Source of the DNA: Spirochaetaceae bacterium
Lineage (GTDB): Bacteria > Spirochaetota > Spirochaetia > DSM-27196 > PWMO01
Reading direction: 5' to 3'
Length of the DNA stretch: 5,442 nt
Assembly: GCA_003558175.1 (NCBI GenBank)
Contig: PWMO01000130.1
Span: 1-5,442 of the forward strand
Below are positions 5,249-5,442 of the stretch, piece after piece (within the stretch, counting starts at the first letter, position 1; every line of letters begins with the position of its first letter). A program made the position numbers and the translations under genes. A model generated the notes under the pieces. The model worked only from the letters and a program-made list of their open reading frames with translations. It was not told where the DNA came from and ran no database searches.

Positions 5249-5442
5249 ATGGTTGTGTCGATGATCCAGTTCATCATTGAGTTACCCGACGTCTCTTCCA
5301 TCAAAGAGAAGCGCAGGATCGTCAACTCCATCCGCGATCGCCTGATCAGGAAGTACCGGCTCAGCGCCGCGGAGGTCGATCTGCACGAGAGCCTTGGGTA
5401 TTCGCAGATCGGCGCCGCTATGGTGTCCAATTCCAGACGCTA
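5249..5442 (+). CDS. DUF503 / YlxP family protein, N-terminal 64 codons (3' end outside window)
   Basis: The frame is open from the ATG at 5249 to the right edge. The translation has the family's early pattern: a hydrophobic strand (MIQFIIELP, 5-13), then SSIKEKRRIVNSIRDRL (16-32; family consensus SLKxKRxVxxxxxxR), then KYRLSAAEVD (35-44) and IGAAMVSNSRR (54-64). Counting from this ATG, the Ser of SIKEK is residue 17, the same as my recollection of Bacillus subtilis YlxP, which supports this start over the in-frame GTG at 5255 or ATG at 5261. The family is small (about 90-100 residues), so roughly one third is missing. Its usual D-x-x-W-Q-like segment after AEV is replaced by HESLGYSQ (46-53). 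DUF503 proteins are cytoplasmic, of unsettled function, and often encoded near infB and rbfA. No clear ribosome binding site is visible. Confidence 0.85.
   Translation, partial: MVVSMIQFIIELPDVSSIKEKRRIVNSIRDRLIRKYRLSAAEVDLHESLGYSQIGAAMVSNSRR

Noticed and set aside
4621..5430. A 269-codon minus-strand open frame across the voltage-sensor gene, the spacer and DUF503
   Set aside because: It is antisense to two genes with clear family motifs and has an Arg/Ser/Pro-rich, low-information translation.
1..5442. tRNA, rRNA, CRISPR array, insertion sequence or phage genes
   Set aside because: No cloverleaf with conserved T-loop, no regularly spaced repeats, no terminal inverted repeats and no transposase or integrase motif was seen; almost all of the window is coding.

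Overview
The window is GC-rich (roughly 60% by eye) bacterial DNA with three protein genes and no recognisable RNA gene, insertion sequence or CRISPR array. The signal peptide on a giant beta-rich surface protein points to a diderm (Gram-negative-type) bacterium. My best guess is a high-GC, free-living member of the Spirochaetota or a related diderm lineage, but nothing here fixes the phylum.

Layout. Bases 1-4109 (minus strand) hold the first 1369 codons of one uninterrupted gene whose 3' end lies beyond the left edge. It encodes a very large exported protein. Several of its motifs resemble, from memory, SprA/Sov, the giant outer-membrane protein of the Bacteroidota type IX secretion and gliding system. 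Bases 4110-4262 are a divergent intergenic region with a candidate promoter for each direction. Bases 4263-5141 (plus strand) encode a 292-residue membrane protein with a near-canonical voltage-sensor domain (S1-S4) but no ion-selective pore; an extracytoplasmic domain of about 95 residues sits where the pore loop would be. Bases 5142-5248 are a GC-rich spacer with three short palindromes. Bases 5249-5442 (plus strand) are the first 64 codons of a DUF503/YlxP family gene that runs off the right edge.

How they relate. The SprA-like gene and the voltage-sensor gene are divergently transcribed from a shared 153-bp region, so shared regulation is possible but unproven. DUF503 genes often sit in the infB-rbfA translation neighbourhood, so the right-hand gene probably begins or belongs to a housekeeping cluster unrelated to the first two.

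The two observations that most deserve follow-up are the SprA-like architecture (cysteine-free over 1369 residues, with an inserted Ca2+-loop-like motif and two beta-sandwich-like segments) and the pore-less voltage sensor carrying an extracytoplasmic domain.
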